Shown: positions 38,650 to 48,916 of the stretch, in pieces
How the letters are laid out: every line of letters begins with the position of its first letter
Position numbering within the stretch: position 1 is the stretch's first letter
From: JAVDCA01 sp963819385
GTDB lineage: Bacteria > Pseudomonadota > Alphaproteobacteria > Rhizobiales > Xanthobacteraceae
DNA length: 64,000 bases
Assembly: GCA_963819385.1 (NCBI GenBank)
Contig: CAWFVV010000001.1
Span: 682,001 to 746,000, forward strand
Direction of reading: 5' to 3'
The notes under the pieces: generated by a model
What the model was told of the DNA's origin: nothing
The model's database searches: none
The model's input: the letters and a program-made list of their open reading frames with translations, nothing else
Translations under genes and position numbers: made by a program

Positions 38650-39074
38650 CGCTGCGCACAGACGCCGGACGACCCGGCTGGCGTCGTGCCCTGTTTCTTA
38701 TGTAACCTGACGTCGGCGTAACAGTCACGCGTGCGAGGCGTTGCGTGGTCGATTGGGGGAGGATGCTGGGCCGCGCCGAAACGTGGCCCGAGCCGGGTCG
38801 CGCGGCGCCGTGGCGTGCTCGCGATTGTGGCAATCGCGGTCCATCGGCGGCCGGTGGCGTTTCCGCTTGCGCAGGCGGTCTGCGGCCGTCGCGGCAGGCT
38901 TTGCGAGCATGCGCACGCTGCTGCTCGCGCACCCGGTCCTGCAGCGGCCGCTTTGCGGCCGACCTCAATCCGAATTCGCTCGACGTGCTGTCGGACGCCA
39001 AGCTCGAGCCGGCACTCGCGGCCGGCAATGCGCCGGATCCAAACATCTGGGCCAAGGTCAGCGCCGGCTGTTAA
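38650..39074 (+). pseudogene. Chimeric relic: comEC 5' end (with its upstream region) fused to glnS 3' end
   Basis: 38650-38744 resembles the segment before comEC (shared CGCTGCGCACAG and GTAACCTGACGT). From GTG 38745 the sequence follows comEC for ~60 bp (VVDWGRMLGRAETWPEPG, versus GRVLGRAETWPEPG in the live gene), skips about 180 bp, then follows comEC ~45090-45236. At 38952 it jumps to glnS 35500-35588 (89 bp, three mismatches), skips ~96 bp and copies the last glnS codons (WAKVSAG, stop). The frame stays open for 109 codons from the comEC-type start to the glnS-type stop, with both terminal pieces in their original frames. I see no other gene in 38512-39158. Confidence 0.8.
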
Positions 39075-39158
39075 GGAAGAGGCGCGTCTGGCGACGTCGC
39101 CCGGCTGCGGTCGGCGGCATGCGTCGGCATGTTGCACCAAATCAACGGGAGGCGGCGA

Positions 39159-40202
39159 ATGGCGCGATTTGAAAACATCCTCGAGACCATCGGCAAAACG
39201 CCGGTCGTGAAGATCAACCGGCTCGCGCCGTCGCACATAAACCTCCATGTCAAGATCGAGGCCTTCAATCCCCTCGGTTCAGTCAAGGATCGCCTGGCGC
39301 TGGGCGTGATCGAGGCGGCTGAACGCTCGGGCGAGCTCAAGCCCGGGCAGACCGTGATCGAGGCAACGAGCGGCAATACCGGCATCGGGCTCGCGATGGT
39401 GTGCGCCCAGAAGGGCTATCCGCTGGTGGTCACCATGTCGGAGAGCTTCAGCGTCGAGCGGCGTCGGCTCATGCGGTTTCTCGGCGCGAAGGTCGTGCTC
39501 ACACCGGCGGCGGTGCACATGGGCATGGTCGTCAAGGCGCGCGAGCTCGCCGAGACCCATGGCTGGTTCCTGACGCGCCAGTTCGAGAACGAGGCCAATG
39601 CCGACATGCATTCGCGTACGACGGCGCGCGAAATCATCGCGGATTTTGCCGGCGAGCGATTGGACTATTGGGTCACCGGCTACGGGACCGGCGGCACGCT
39701 CAAGGGGGTTGCGCGTGTGCTCGCGCAAGAGCGTCCCGACACCAAGATCGTCGTATGTGAACCGGCTGACGCCGCTTTGCTAGGCAGCGGTTTGCCGCAA
39801 GGGCGCAATGCCGATGGTTCGGCTACGGCACGGCATCCCGCCTTCAAACCGCATCCGATTCAGGGGTGGGTGCCGGATTTTATTCCGAAATTGACCGGCG
39901 ATGTGGTGGCGGCGGGCAACATCAGTCGCGTCATTCCCATCGCCGCGGCCGACGCTTTGCGCTGCAGCCGCGAGCTGGCGCAGAAGGAGGGCATCTTCGT
40001 CGGCATCAGCGCCGGCGCCACTTTCGCGGGAGCGCTCGAGGTTTGCGCCGCGGCGCCAGAGGGCACGACCGTGCTGTGCATGCTGCCCGACACAGGCGAG
40101 CGCTATCTGAGCACGCCGCTCTTTGCGAATGTTGCCGCCGAGATGAGCGCGGATGAGACGGCCATCTCGCGATCGACGCCCGCGGCGCAATTCGCTGCGT
40201 GA
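39159..40202 (+). CDS. cysK: Cysteine synthase A (O-acetylserine sulfhydrylase)
   Basis: 347 aa from ATG 39159, with GGGAGGCG 8 bp upstream. PLP enzyme making cysteine from O-acetylserine and sulfide. The PLP lysine is Lys43 in NPLGSVKDRLAL. Substrate loop EATSGNTGIGLAM, phosphate loop TGYGTGGTLKGVARVL, and GISAGATFAGAL toward the end. Somewhat longer than CysK from E. coli (323). It lies downstream of the chimeric relic, in the interval inferred to be duplicated. Confidence 0.94.
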   Translation: MARFENILETIGKTPVVKINRLAPSHINLHVKIEAFNPLGSVKDRLALGVIEAAERSGELKPGQTVIEATSGNTGIGLAMVCAQKGYPLVVTMSESFSVERRRLMRFLGAKVVLTPAAVHMGMVVKARELAETHGWFLTRQFENEANADMHSRTTAREIIADFAGERLDYWVTGYGTGGTLKGVARVLAQERPDTKIVVCEPADAALLGSGLPQGRNADGSATARHPAFKPHPIQGWVPDFIPKLTGDVVAAGNISRVIPIAAADALRCSRELAQKEGIFVGISAGATFAGALEVCAAAPEGTTVLCMLPDTGERYLSTPLFANVAAEMSADETAISRSTPAAQFAA

Positions 40203-40268
40203 GCCGATTTGAGGGCGGCAGCAGAACTCCTATCGGCGAACCGGCATCCGCTTCGCGGGGAAATGGCG

Positions 40269-40856
40269 TTAGATACCTGGCCTGGCGCTCGGTCTCTGGG
40301 CTACGGCCGTATAGGTCGCGATCGCGCCTTCCAGGTCGGAGAGCTCGTCACACGAGAGAAGACAAATGTCCTTCAGCGCTGCGAGCTGCTCTTGCGCTTT
40401 GATCGGCTCGCCGAGCACCAGGTAGAGCTCGCCCAGATGCTCGTGGGCGCTACGGTGGCGAGGATTGAAGATGAGAGCCTGCTGATAGTGCTCCATGGCG
40501 GGTCCCCATTGGCGAAGCCGCCGATACGCGTAGCCGATGTAGTTCTGAATATCCGCGTTGCGCGGGTCGCGGATGGCCGCGAGCTCGAGCGACGCGATCG
40601 CGCCGCTCCACCGTCCGGCGGCGAGGGCTTTCTTGCCGCCCGCGAAATCGGGATCGAGTTGCGCCCAGTCCGCCTCGGATCCCATGGCGGTCATCGTCGA
40701 GCATATCGGCCAAGCCTCGGTCGCAAGGCTCGTCTCGGCGCTTCCGCCCCACCAGCGCGCGATCAGGTTTCGCCGCACCGCCTCGCTGCCGGCATAGAGC
40801 GAGCCTGCCGCGATCAGCGCACCGAGGACCGCGGCCGACGCGGCCATGCGGATCAT
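40269..40856 (-). CDS. TPR-repeat membrane-anchored or exported protein (small)
   Basis: 195 aa starting MIRMAASAAVLGALIAAG, an N-terminal hydrophobic segment that could be a signal peptide or anchor. From about residue 70 to 175 there are TPR-like helices (WSGAIASLELAAIRDPRNAD, YIGYAYRRLRQWGPAMEHYQQAL, HLGELYLVLGEPIKAQEQL). The start overlaps the stop of the larger TPR gene by 4 bp (ATGA), so the two are translationally coupled. Function unknown; the pair probably forms an envelope complex. Confidence 0.75.
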   Translation of the reverse strand: MIRMAASAAVLGALIAAGSLYAGSEAVRRNLIARWWGGSAETSLATEAWPICSTMTAMGSEADWAQLDPDFAGGKKALAAGRWSGAIASLELAAIRDPRNADIQNYIGYAYRRLRQWGPAMEHYQQALIFNPRHRSAHEHLGELYLVLGEPIKAQEQLAALKDICLLSCDELSDLEGAIATYTAVAQRPSARPGI

Positions 40857-42440
40857 TGCCCGCCGTCCTTCCGGCTGGCGAGAAATGCCTTGGCCTCACG
40901 CGTCTCGGGGCGTTCGGTGTCGGCATTCTGCGCCAGGGCCACCAGCTTTGCGTAGTACGCCGCGGCCGTCTGACCGTCGCCCGCGCGGCTCGCGGCGCGC
41001 GCGATGCCGAGCAGCACACGATAACGATTGGGCGTCTGCTTGAGGGCGATTTCGAATTCCTTCGAAGCCGCGGCCGGCTGCCCCATTTCGAGGAGCAGCT
41101 CGCCCAGGAGCTCACGGAACGGATACAGGCGATTTTCCATCGCCACGTTCTTGACGCTGCCGTCCTCGCCGTCGGCAGCGGCGCGCATGAACTTCAGCGC
41201 CTTGTCGGGCTCACCTTCCTTCAATGCGATCCAAGCCGAGATCGCGAGCATCTGTTCTTCCGACCGGTCCACCCAATAGGACAGGTTGGCCTTTTCGAGC
41301 TTGCTCTGCAGCGCCTTGATGGCTTCGATCTCCACTTTCGCGCCCGCAAGGTTTCCCGTGCGCGCCATGCCGAGCCCGCGGGTGAAATGCGTGAGCGAGT
41401 CGGCTTGCGGATACTGGCTCGGCTTGAGGGGCAGCGCGGCGGCGCCCGACCAGTCGGCGCGCTCCAGCACGTAACGCGCCGGCATCGCGTTCTTGGCGGT
41501 GAAATTGGCGAAGACGATGGGGCGGTCGCCGCGATCGGCCGTGGCGATCGATGTCTCGATCAGCGCTTTCGCCTTGGCGTCCTGCGCGAGCTGCAGGTAG
41601 GCGTAAACCGCGAAATCTGCCGCGTGGTAGTAGTCGGGCTGGATCTCGAGGGCGGATCTGTTCGACGCGATTGATTCCGCCCACAATCCGACCATCGAGT
41701 AGATGTGCGACGGCATGTGCCGGGCATGCGGTACCGCGGGCGCAATTCCGGCATACCGCCGCGCCGCGGCGGTCCCCTTGCTCGGCAATCGGTGCGAAGT
41801 CGTAGGCATGGATGGTGTAATGGGTCACGCCGGGGTGCTGCGGATTCTGCTTGTACAATCTCTCCAGGATGGCGGCCGCCGCTAGCTGGTTGGCGTAGGT
41901 GGTATCGGCCGGCGAGGCCGACGCCAGCAAGGTGAGCGCATGAAATGCCTGGGCCTCGTAATCATCGGGATAGCGTTGCGCCAACTGCTCCATCGCCTTG
42001 TTGTAGGCGGCGAGCCGGATATTGACCGGAGTTTTGTCGAAGTCGCGGTAGTAGACGCTCAAAGCCTCGATCCAATCGCGCTCGCGCTGGGTCTTGGCGC
42101 CTATCTCGCGCGCCTTTTCGAGCGCCGCCCAGGCGGCCGCCGCGTCCGCCCGCGGCGGCGGGGCGACGAACGTGTTGTTGAGCAGGTCGAGCGCGATGCC
42201 CCAATAGGCGATCGCGCATGTGGGATCCTGTTGCAGGACGCCCTCAAACGTATGGCGTGCGATCAGGAACCAGAAGGAATGGAGCATGGCGACGCCGCGC
42301 TCGAATTCGGCCTGCACCTTCGGATCGCAGGACGTGGGGAAGCTCAGCCTGCCCAATCGCGGGTCTTGCTCGGCGAACGCGTGGCCGCCCGCCGCAACCA
42401 TCATGACGCTTGCCAGGATCATCGCGCGTTTCGATTTCAT
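40853..42440 (-). CDS. TPR-repeat exported protein (large), frameshifted as sequenced
   Basis: Start ATG 42440: MKSKRAMILASVMMVAAGG..FAEQD is a clear signal peptide. The mature part has TPR-like repeats (ARHTFEGVLQQDPTCAIAYW, YNKAMEQLAQRYPDDYEAQAF). The frame breaks at 41774-41777: dropping one base of a CCCC run (GGGG on the coding strand) joins IAEQG to TAAARRYAGIAPAVPHARHM and continues with more TPRs to KDGGQ. Restored length is 528 aa. It is coupled to the small TPR gene downstream and divergent from the BTAD regulator (178 bp apart). Function unknown. Confidence 0.78.
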
Positions 42441-42618
42441 GGTGGGCCTCCGTGTTGGCGCATGCGAAGCAGGATGAGCGTGTCACCGGGGCGCTTGGAC
42501 AACGTTCGGGTCGGCGTGAACGTGCCGCTTGGTCGGGTTGGCAGGGGCGTTAAATCGGCGTTAAATCCAGGCGGGCTCGTCGCGCGATGGCCCGGCCGCG
42601 AGCGGCGCGAGATCCTTT

Positions 42619-44610
42619 ATGCGATTGCGAGTTCTGGGCGGACTGGATTTGAATTCGGGCGCTGATGCGCCCGTGCGCGACGTGACGCGGCAGGCGCGGC
42701 TCATGCTGGCGTGCCTCGCTTTGGCGGGCGCCAAGGGGCTCACGCGCGCCGAACTCTGTGTGTTATTCTGGCCGGACCGCCCATCCGCACAGGCGCGCAA
42801 CAGCCTGCGCCAAGGCCTGGCGGCGATCCGGAAGGCGCTTTCAGCCAATATCGGCGCGATGTCGCTCCACAGCGATCTGGAGGCCGTGCGATTGTCTGCT
42901 GACCCGGAAGCGATCGACGTGCACGCTTTCCGTCATGGACTGCGACAAGGGCACCGCGACGGGTTGATCGCGGCAGCGGACGCCTACCGCGGAGAACTCT
43001 TGGCTGGCGTCGAGCTGTCCGAAGATGTCGAACGATTTGTGGCGTCATATCGGCGAAGCCTCAACGATCAGGCGCAAGCGATCGTTGAACGTCTCAGCGA
43101 GGCTGACGCTGCCGACGGGCGATCGCTTGATGCAGCTCAGGCTCTGGCCGAACGTTTGCTCCGGTTCGCCCCAGCCAGCGAGGAGGCACACCGCGCGCTC
43201 ATGCGCGTCAATCTTCGACGTGGCCGTACCAATGCGGCGCTGCGGCAGTTCGAGCAGTGCAGGGCGGCGCTGCTGCGCGAGTTGCAGGCCGAGCCGGACG
43301 CCGAGACGAGACGGCTGTTCGACGCCATTCAGTCGGCCGGAAAGAGCGCGCAAGGCAGCGCACAGCGCGCCGCTGACATGCAAGGGGCCGCGAATGACGC
43401 TCTGGGTCACGCGCCGGCCCATCCCTCCATCGCGATCATGCCGTTCGACAATCTCGGCGAGCCGTCCGACGAATATTTTGCCGACGGCATCGTTGAAGAG
43501 ATCACGTCGGCACTCTCGCGCATCCGTGACTTCTTCGTCATCGCACGGCAATCCGCCTTCACATTCAAGGGACGGTTCGTGGATGTGAGGGAGGTTGGAC
43601 GCGAGCTCGGTGTTGCGTACGTGGTCGAAGGCACCGTGCGGCGCGGCGGCGATCGTCTGAGGATCTCGGTGCAACTGATCGACGCCAACTCGCGAACGCA
43701 GTTGTGGTTTGAGCGGTATGAGGGCGCGACCACCGAGGTCCTGGAGTTCCAGGACCGGATCGCCGCGCAGGTCGCGGGAGCGCTCAAGCCGGCGATCCGG
43801 CATGCGGAGATCGAAGCTGCGCGGCGCAAGCCGCCGACGAGCCTCAAGGCCTACGATCTGGTGATGCGTGCGTTCCCGAAGTTGTGGGGACAAAATGGGG
43901 CCGCCATCAATGAAGCAATCCCGATCCTGCAGGAGGCGCTCCGGATCGATCCGCAATACGGGCGGGCCCATGCGCTGCTCGCGTGGTGCCACGCGCTCAA
44001 GGCCACGTATCTCTGGACGACCGAGCCCGAGCGCGAATTGGAGGAAACGCGGCGCGCCGTCGATGCCGCGACGGGTCTGATCGACGATGACCCGACCGCA
44101 TTGACGGCAACGGGTGCCGCCGCCAGTTTCGCCGGCGATCAAGAGCGGGGATCCGCCTTGATCGAGCAAGCGCTTGCGCTGGATCCCAACAATGCCTGGG
44201 CATGGGCCCGATGGGGGTGGATCGGTATCTACCGTGGTCAGCCAGAGTTGGTGCTGGAACGATTCGAGAAGGCGATGAAGCTGAGCCCGCTCGATCCGTT
44301 CGGCTTCAATACCCGGATGGGAATGGCGAGCGGGTTGGCCCTCCTGGGACGTCCAGAGGAGGCGGTCGCGATCGCGAAGGACGTGACCAAGAAGCACCCC
44401 GACGTGACGTGGGCCCACCGTCTGCTCGCCGCCTGGGCCGCGATGGCGGGTGACATGGACACCGCCCGTGCGGCCGGCCGCACGCTCCTGGCCGCCAATC
44501 CCGATTTTACGATCCGGCGCTATCTGGCGATTCCTGCGTTCTGGGACATGCCCGAGTACCGCGATCGGCTGGTGCAAGGCCTGCGGGACGCCGGGCTGCC
44601 CGAGGGTTGA
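42619..44610 (+). CDS. BTAD/SARP-type regulator fused to TolB-like and TPR domains
   Basis: 663 aa. The N-terminus (1-90) is a winged-helix of the SARP/DnrI type (LRVLGGLDLNSG, LTRAELCVLFWPDRPSAQA, RNSLRQGLAAIRKAL). A bacterial transcriptional activation domain follows to ~245 (LLRFAPASEEAHRALMRV). Residues ~265-385 are TolB-N-like as in adenylate cyclase-associated proteins (PSIAIMPFDNLGEPSDEYFA, FADGIVEEITSALSRI). The C-terminus (~400-650) is TPR. No cyclase catalytic domain is present. It faces the two exported TPR genes across a 178-bp shared promoter region and is the obvious candidate to control them. Confidence 0.88.
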   Translation: MRLRVLGGLDLNSGADAPVRDVTRQARLMLACLALAGAKGLTRAELCVLFWPDRPSAQARNSLRQGLAAIRKALSANIGAMSLHSDLEAVRLSADPEAIDVHAFRHGLRQGHRDGLIAAADAYRGELLAGVELSEDVERFVASYRRSLNDQAQAIVERLSEADAADGRSLDAAQALAERLLRFAPASEEAHRALMRVNLRRGRTNAALRQFEQCRAALLRELQAEPDAETRRLFDAIQSAGKSAQGSAQRAADMQGAANDALGHAPAHPSIAIMPFDNLGEPSDEYFADGIVEEITSALSRIRDFFVIARQSAFTFKGRFVDVREVGRELGVAYVVEGTVRRGGDRLRISVQLIDANSRTQLWFERYEGATTEVLEFQDRIAAQVAGALKPAIRHAEIEAARRKPPTSLKAYDLVMRAFPKLWGQNGAAINEAIPILQEALRIDPQYGRAHALLAWCHALKATYLWTTEPERELEETRRAVDAATGLIDDDPTALTATGAAASFAGDQERGSALIEQALALDPNNAWAWARWGWIGIYRGQPELVLERFEKAMKLSPLDPFGFNTRMGMASGLALLGRPEEAVAIAKDVTKKHPDVTWAHRLLAAWAAMAGDMDTARAAGRTLLAANPDFTIRRYLAIPAFWDMPEYRDRLVQGLRDAGLPEG

Positions 44611-44843
44611 GAAGTCGAGAAAGGGAGCGCCGCAAGCGCGGGCGGCAGGGTCAGCGCGCCACTCAGGCCGAAGCCGGCGCCAGAGGGTGGGGGCGCTCGC
44701 CAATCTCCTGATCTGACACCCTGGCCCCACACCCCGGCCGTATCCCCGCTGCGCACAGGTGGGGTGCAACCGGGCTGGCATTGCGGCACCGTCTCCTTGT
44801 AACCTGACGTTGCGTTCAACGTAGCGCGTGTACGAGGCGTCGC

Positions 44844-47121
44844 GTGGTTGATTGGGGGAGGGTGCTGGGCCGCGCCGAAACGTGGCCCGAGCCGGGCCGC
44901 GTGGCGCCGTGGGCGCCGCGCCTTCCCGACATTTGGCGGCTGCTCGGCGAGCGTGTGGTGCCGTGGCTCGCCGCCGAGGTCGCGCCCGGCCGGCTGATGC
45001 CGTGGCTGCCGGTGGCGTTCGGTGCGGGCGTCGCGATCTACTTCGCCGCCGATCGCGAGCCGGCTTTATGGGCAGCCGTAGCGCTTGCGGGCGTGCTCGC
45101 CGCCGTCGCGGCCGCGCTCCATCGGCGGCCGATCGCGTTTCCGCTCGCGCTGGCAATCGCCGCCGTGGCGGCGGGCTTTGCGACCGCGACCGTGCGTACG
45201 CTGCTGATCGCGCATCCGGTCCTGCAGCGGCCGCTCTACAACGTCAACATCTCGGGCTACGTGGAGGGGCGTGAGGAGCGTGAGCGTACCGACCGCATCA
45301 CCATCAAGGTCTATTCGATGGACGCGCCGCGCTTCGACCAGCAGCTCGAGCGCGTGCGGCTCTCGGTCAAGAAAGGCACGGCCCCGCCGGTCGGCGCCTA
45401 CATCGCGCTCAAGGCGCGTCTCTCGCCGCCGCTGCAGCCGCTGCGGCCGGGCGGCTACGATTTTGCCCGCGATCTCTACTTCCACGGCATCGGCGCGAGC
45501 GGCTTTGCGACCGGGCCGATCACCATCGCGCCGCCGCCCGGGCCGCTGGGATTTTCGCTGCGCTTCGCCGCCTTCATCGAGAACATCCGCGACACCGTCG
45601 ACGCGCGCATCCGCGCGGTCGCCAAGGGCGATGCCGGCGCGATCGCGTCCGCGCTGCTCACCGGCCGGCGCGACGCGCTGACCCAGCCGGTCAACGACGC
45701 CATGTACATCTCGAGCCTCGCGCACGTGCTCTCGATCTCGGGCTACCACATGGCGGTGGTCGCGGGCGTGGTGTTCTTCTTCGTCCGTGCCCTGCTGGCG
45801 CTCATTCCGGGCCTGGCGCTGCGGCGTCCCATCAAGAAATGGGCCGCCTTCGCGGCGCTCCTGGTCGCGACCTTCTACCTCGAGCTTTCCGGCGCCGAGG
45901 TCGCGACCCAGCGCTCCTATTTCATGACCGCGATCGTGCTGCTCGGCGTCATCGTGGATCGGCCGACGCTCACGTTCCGCACGCTCTCGGTCGCCGCCAT
46001 CGTGGTGCTGATCTTCGCGCCCGAGGCGGTGGTCCATCCGAGCTTCCAGATGTCATTTGCGGCGACGCTCGCGCTCATCGCGCTCTACCAGCGCGGCCTG
46101 CCATGGATCGCGGCGCGCCGCGATAGCTCGCTCGCCGCGCGAATCGCGCTGTGGGGCGGACGTGAGGCGGTGTCGCTGTTCCTCGCCTCGCTGGTCGCCG
46201 GCTTTGCGACCACGCCGTATGCGGCGTTCCATTTCCATCGCCTCGCGCCCTACGGCGTGCTCGCAAACCTCGCCGCCATGCCGGTGGTTTCCGCCGTCGT
46301 GATGCCGGCCGGCATGCTCGGCCTCCTGGCGATGCCGTTCGGCTACGACGCGCCGTTCTGGAAGCTGATGGCGCTCGGCATCGAGTGGATGGACGCGGTG
46401 GCGCTGTGGGTCTCGAGCCTCCCGGGCGCGGTCGGCCGCATCCCGGCTTTCGGCGCCGGCACGCTCGCGCTCGGCACCGCCGGGCTCCTGCTGGTTTGCC
46501 TTCTGCGCACGCCGCTGCGCTGGACCGGGGCGCTCGTCTTCGCGATCGCGTGCGGCGCTTGCGCTCACGGCGGTGCAGCCCGACGTCATGGTCGCGGCCG
46601 GCGGCGACAGCTTTGCGGTGCGCGGGCCGGACGGCCGCCTGCAGGTCATCAAGATCGGCAACGACGCCTTCGCGATCCGCGAATGGCTCGCGGCCGACGC
46701 CGATGCCCGTGGCGACGCGCGCGCCGTTGCGGCGGCCGTGAAGGCGCGCGACGGGTTCGCGTGCGACGCGGCAGGCTGCGTCGCCAGGGTCGCGGGCGGC
46801 GGTCTCGTCGCGATCGGCACCTCGCCGGCGGCCTTTGCGGACGATTGCCAACGCGCCGTGCTGGTGCTGACGACGCGCGCGGCGCCGCCAGCGTGCGGCG
46901 CGACCGTGATCGACCGCAAGACGCCGCGCGGGCTCGGTGCGCTCGCGCTGCACCGCGTCGACGACAAATGGGAGATCACGGCAGCCCAGCCGCGCGGACA
47001 GGATCGGCCGTGGGTGCCGGCCGCCCGCGATGGCGTTTCATCCATCAGCGTACCGGCCGCGAGCACAGCGACGCAGCACGATGCGACGCCGAGGGAAGAG
47101 GATTTGCGGGCGGACGATTAA
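44844..47121 (+). CDS. comEC: ComEC/Rec2-family DNA uptake channel protein, frameshifted as sequenced
   Basis: GTG start at 44844. The N-terminal DUF4131 region has three membrane helices and an OB-like part (NVNISGYVEGREERERTDRI). The competence domain contains HVLSISGYHMAVVAGVVFF and about eight helices (EVATQRSYFMTAIVLLGVI, HPSFQMSFAATLALIAL). Near 46556-46563 the frame shifts; with repair, IACGA continues as LALTAVQPDVMVAAGGDSFA to the stop at 47121, total ~759 aa. There is no metallo-beta-lactamase domain, as usual for this group. Family role: transport of single-stranded DNA across the inner membrane. Its 5' end also survives in the relic at 38650-39074. Confidence 0.9.
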
Positions 47122-47151
47122 GGCGCGGAGCGCCAGGTGGAGGGCATCTCG

Positions 47152-47334
47152 ATGAAGATGGATCAAGCGGGCTTCCGTCCCTTCATGACGGGGGGCATCA
47201 TCGTCGGCGTCCTTGTTGGTTTCGCCCTGACACACGACCGTTATCCGCGCGGATCTCTGACTGCCACGATCATTCGCGGAGTCTGTGCTCTCGTCGGGAT
47301 CACGGTCGGCATCTGGATTGAATTCTATACCTGA
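47152..47334 (+). CDS. Small two-helix membrane protein, unknown function
   Basis: 60 aa from ATG 47152, preceded by GGAGGG seven bases upstream. Two hydrophobic stretches, MTGGIIVGVLVGFALTH and IIRGVCALVGITVGIWIEF, are separated by a short polar loop (DRYPRGSLT). Not recognised. It starts 30 bp after the comEC stop and could be co-transcribed with it. The composition of its hydrophobic segments and the good ribosome site argue for a real gene. Confidence 0.5.
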   Translation: MKMDQAGFRPFMTGGIIVGVLVGFALTHDRYPRGSLTATIIRGVCALVGITVGIWIEFYT

Positions 47335-47438
47335 TTGAGCTTTCGCTCGGACCCCGGTGGCGACGTCCTTCCGCTCGGCCATGGCGCCGGCCGCTCGCGA
47401 TGGCGCGACAGGCGGCCATGGCGGCAACGGCCCCCCCG

Positions 47439-48806
47439 TTAGACGCCGGCGGCGAATTCCTGCCGCTCGAACTTCCTGGACGGATCGTCGAACACGCTCG
47501 CCGGCAAGGGCAGGCCGTAATGGTCGCGCAGCGTCGTTCCGGTGTATTCGGTCCGAAAAAGCCCGCGGCGCTGCAGCAGCGGGATCACCTCGGCGCTGAA
47601 TGCGTCCAATTGCGAGGGCAGCATGGGCGGCATGATGTTGAACCCGTCCGCCGCGCCGTCCGTGAACCAGTCCTCGATCAAGTCTGCGACCTGCTCGGGC
47701 GTGCCGGCCATGACGTAGTGTCCGCGCGCGCCCGCGAGGTAACCAAGCAATTGCCGCAAGGTCGGCTTGTCGCGCCGCACGACGTTGAGGATCACCTCGG
47801 TGCGGCTGCGTGCCGCCTCGACCGAGCTCGGGTCGGGAAAATCCTCCGGGACGAGCGGCCGGTCGAGCGGCAAGTGCGAGAAATCGTGGCCGCCGAACCG
47901 GCCCGACAGACGCTTGCGACCGACCTCCGGGTCGGTCAGCTCGTTGACGTCGCGTGCGAGGCGCTGCGCCTCGGCCTCGGTCGAGGCGATCATCGGGCTC
48001 AGGCCGGGCAGGATCAGGACTTGCGCCGGATTGCGCCCCTCGTCGGCCACCAGCTTCTTCAGGTCGGCGTAGAATTCCTGCGCCGTCGCCTTCGCCATGT
48101 GGGCGGTGAACACCGCCTCGGCGTGGCGCGCCGCGAAGCGGCGGCCGGTATCGGACGAACCCGCCTGCACCAGCACCGGCCGGCCCTGCGGCGATCGCGG
48201 CATGTTGAGGGGGCCGGCCACGGCGTAATGATGGCCCTGGTGCTTGATGGCTCTGATGCGCTCGCCGCGCGCATAAGCGCCGCTGGCCCGGTCGTCGATC
48301 ACGGCATCCGCCGCCCAGCTGTCCCACAGCTCTTTCACGACCGCCATGAACTCCTCGCCGCGGTCGTAGCGATCGGAATGGCTGACCTGGCCAGCCGCGC
48401 CGTAATTCTCGGCCGCGGCGGCGAGCCAGGAGGTCACGATGTTCCAGGCGGCGCGGCCGTTGCTGATGTGATCGATCGACGCGAACTGGCGCGCGAGGTT
48501 GAACGGCTCCGTGTAGGTGGTCGACGCGGTGGCGATCAATCCGACCCGGCTGGTCGAGACCGCGAGCGCCGCCAGCACGGTGATCGGCTCGAGCCAGGTG
48601 CGGGGCGCTTGCGCGACGTCGCCGCCGAGCGCGAGCTGATCGGCGAGGAAGATCGAGTCGAACAGCGCGGCCTCGGCCCGTTGCGCCAGATCCTGATAGT
48701 AGCGGATGTCGGTCAACGGCAGCGGCGACGACGCCGGATGGCGCCACGACGCCTCGTGGTGGCCGCGGCCGTGGATGAAGAGATTGAGGTGCAGCTGCCG
48801 TTGCAT
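47439..48806 (-). CDS. LLM-class flavin-dependent monooxygenase (NtaA/SnaA/DszA family)
   Basis: 455 aa from ATG 48806 (MQRQLHLNLFIHGRGHHE). Upstream in-frame starts add 40 unlikely residues. Bacterial luciferase-like TIM barrel with family signatures HHEASWRHP, DSIFLADQLAL, LEPITVLAALA, GLIATASTTYTEPFNLAR, SGRAAWNIVTS-like NGRAAWNIVTSW and VLVQAGSSDTGRRFAA. It uses FMNH2 supplied by a separate reductase. Substrates in the family include nitrilotriacetate and organosulfur compounds; the one here is unknown. It is divergent from a Bug receptor gene 111 bp away. Confidence 0.92.
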   Translation of the reverse strand: MQRQLHLNLFIHGRGHHEASWRHPASSPLPLTDIRYYQDLAQRAEAALFDSIFLADQLALGGDVAQAPRTWLEPITVLAALAVSTSRVGLIATASTTYTEPFNLARQFASIDHISNGRAAWNIVTSWLAAAAENYGAAGQVSHSDRYDRGEEFMAVVKELWDSWAADAVIDDRASGAYARGERIRAIKHQGHHYAVAGPLNMPRSPQGRPVLVQAGSSDTGRRFAARHAEAVFTAHMAKATAQEFYADLKKLVADEGRNPAQVLILPGLSPMIASTEAEAQRLARDVNELTDPEVGRKRLSGRFGGHDFSHLPLDRPLVPEDFPDPSSVEAARSRTEVILNVVRRDKPTLRQLLGYLAGARGHYVMAGTPEQVADLIEDWFTDGAADGFNIMPPMLPSQLDAFSAEVIPLLQRRGLFRTEYTGTTLRDHYGLPLPASVFDDPSRKFERQEFAAGV

Positions 48807-48916
48807 CGTTCCAGTGCTCCTCGTGTGTCCGCCGCCGCGAAAGTAGCGCGGACCTGCCGATTGCACTAGGCTGATTTGCCAAAGCGAGGCTGTAGCCCCA
48901 AGCCGGGGAGGGCCGA

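Noticed and set aside
43045..45156. 703-codon open frame antisense to the BTAD regulator and comEC
   Set aside because: A shadow frame across two well-supported plus-strand genes; no recognisable domains.
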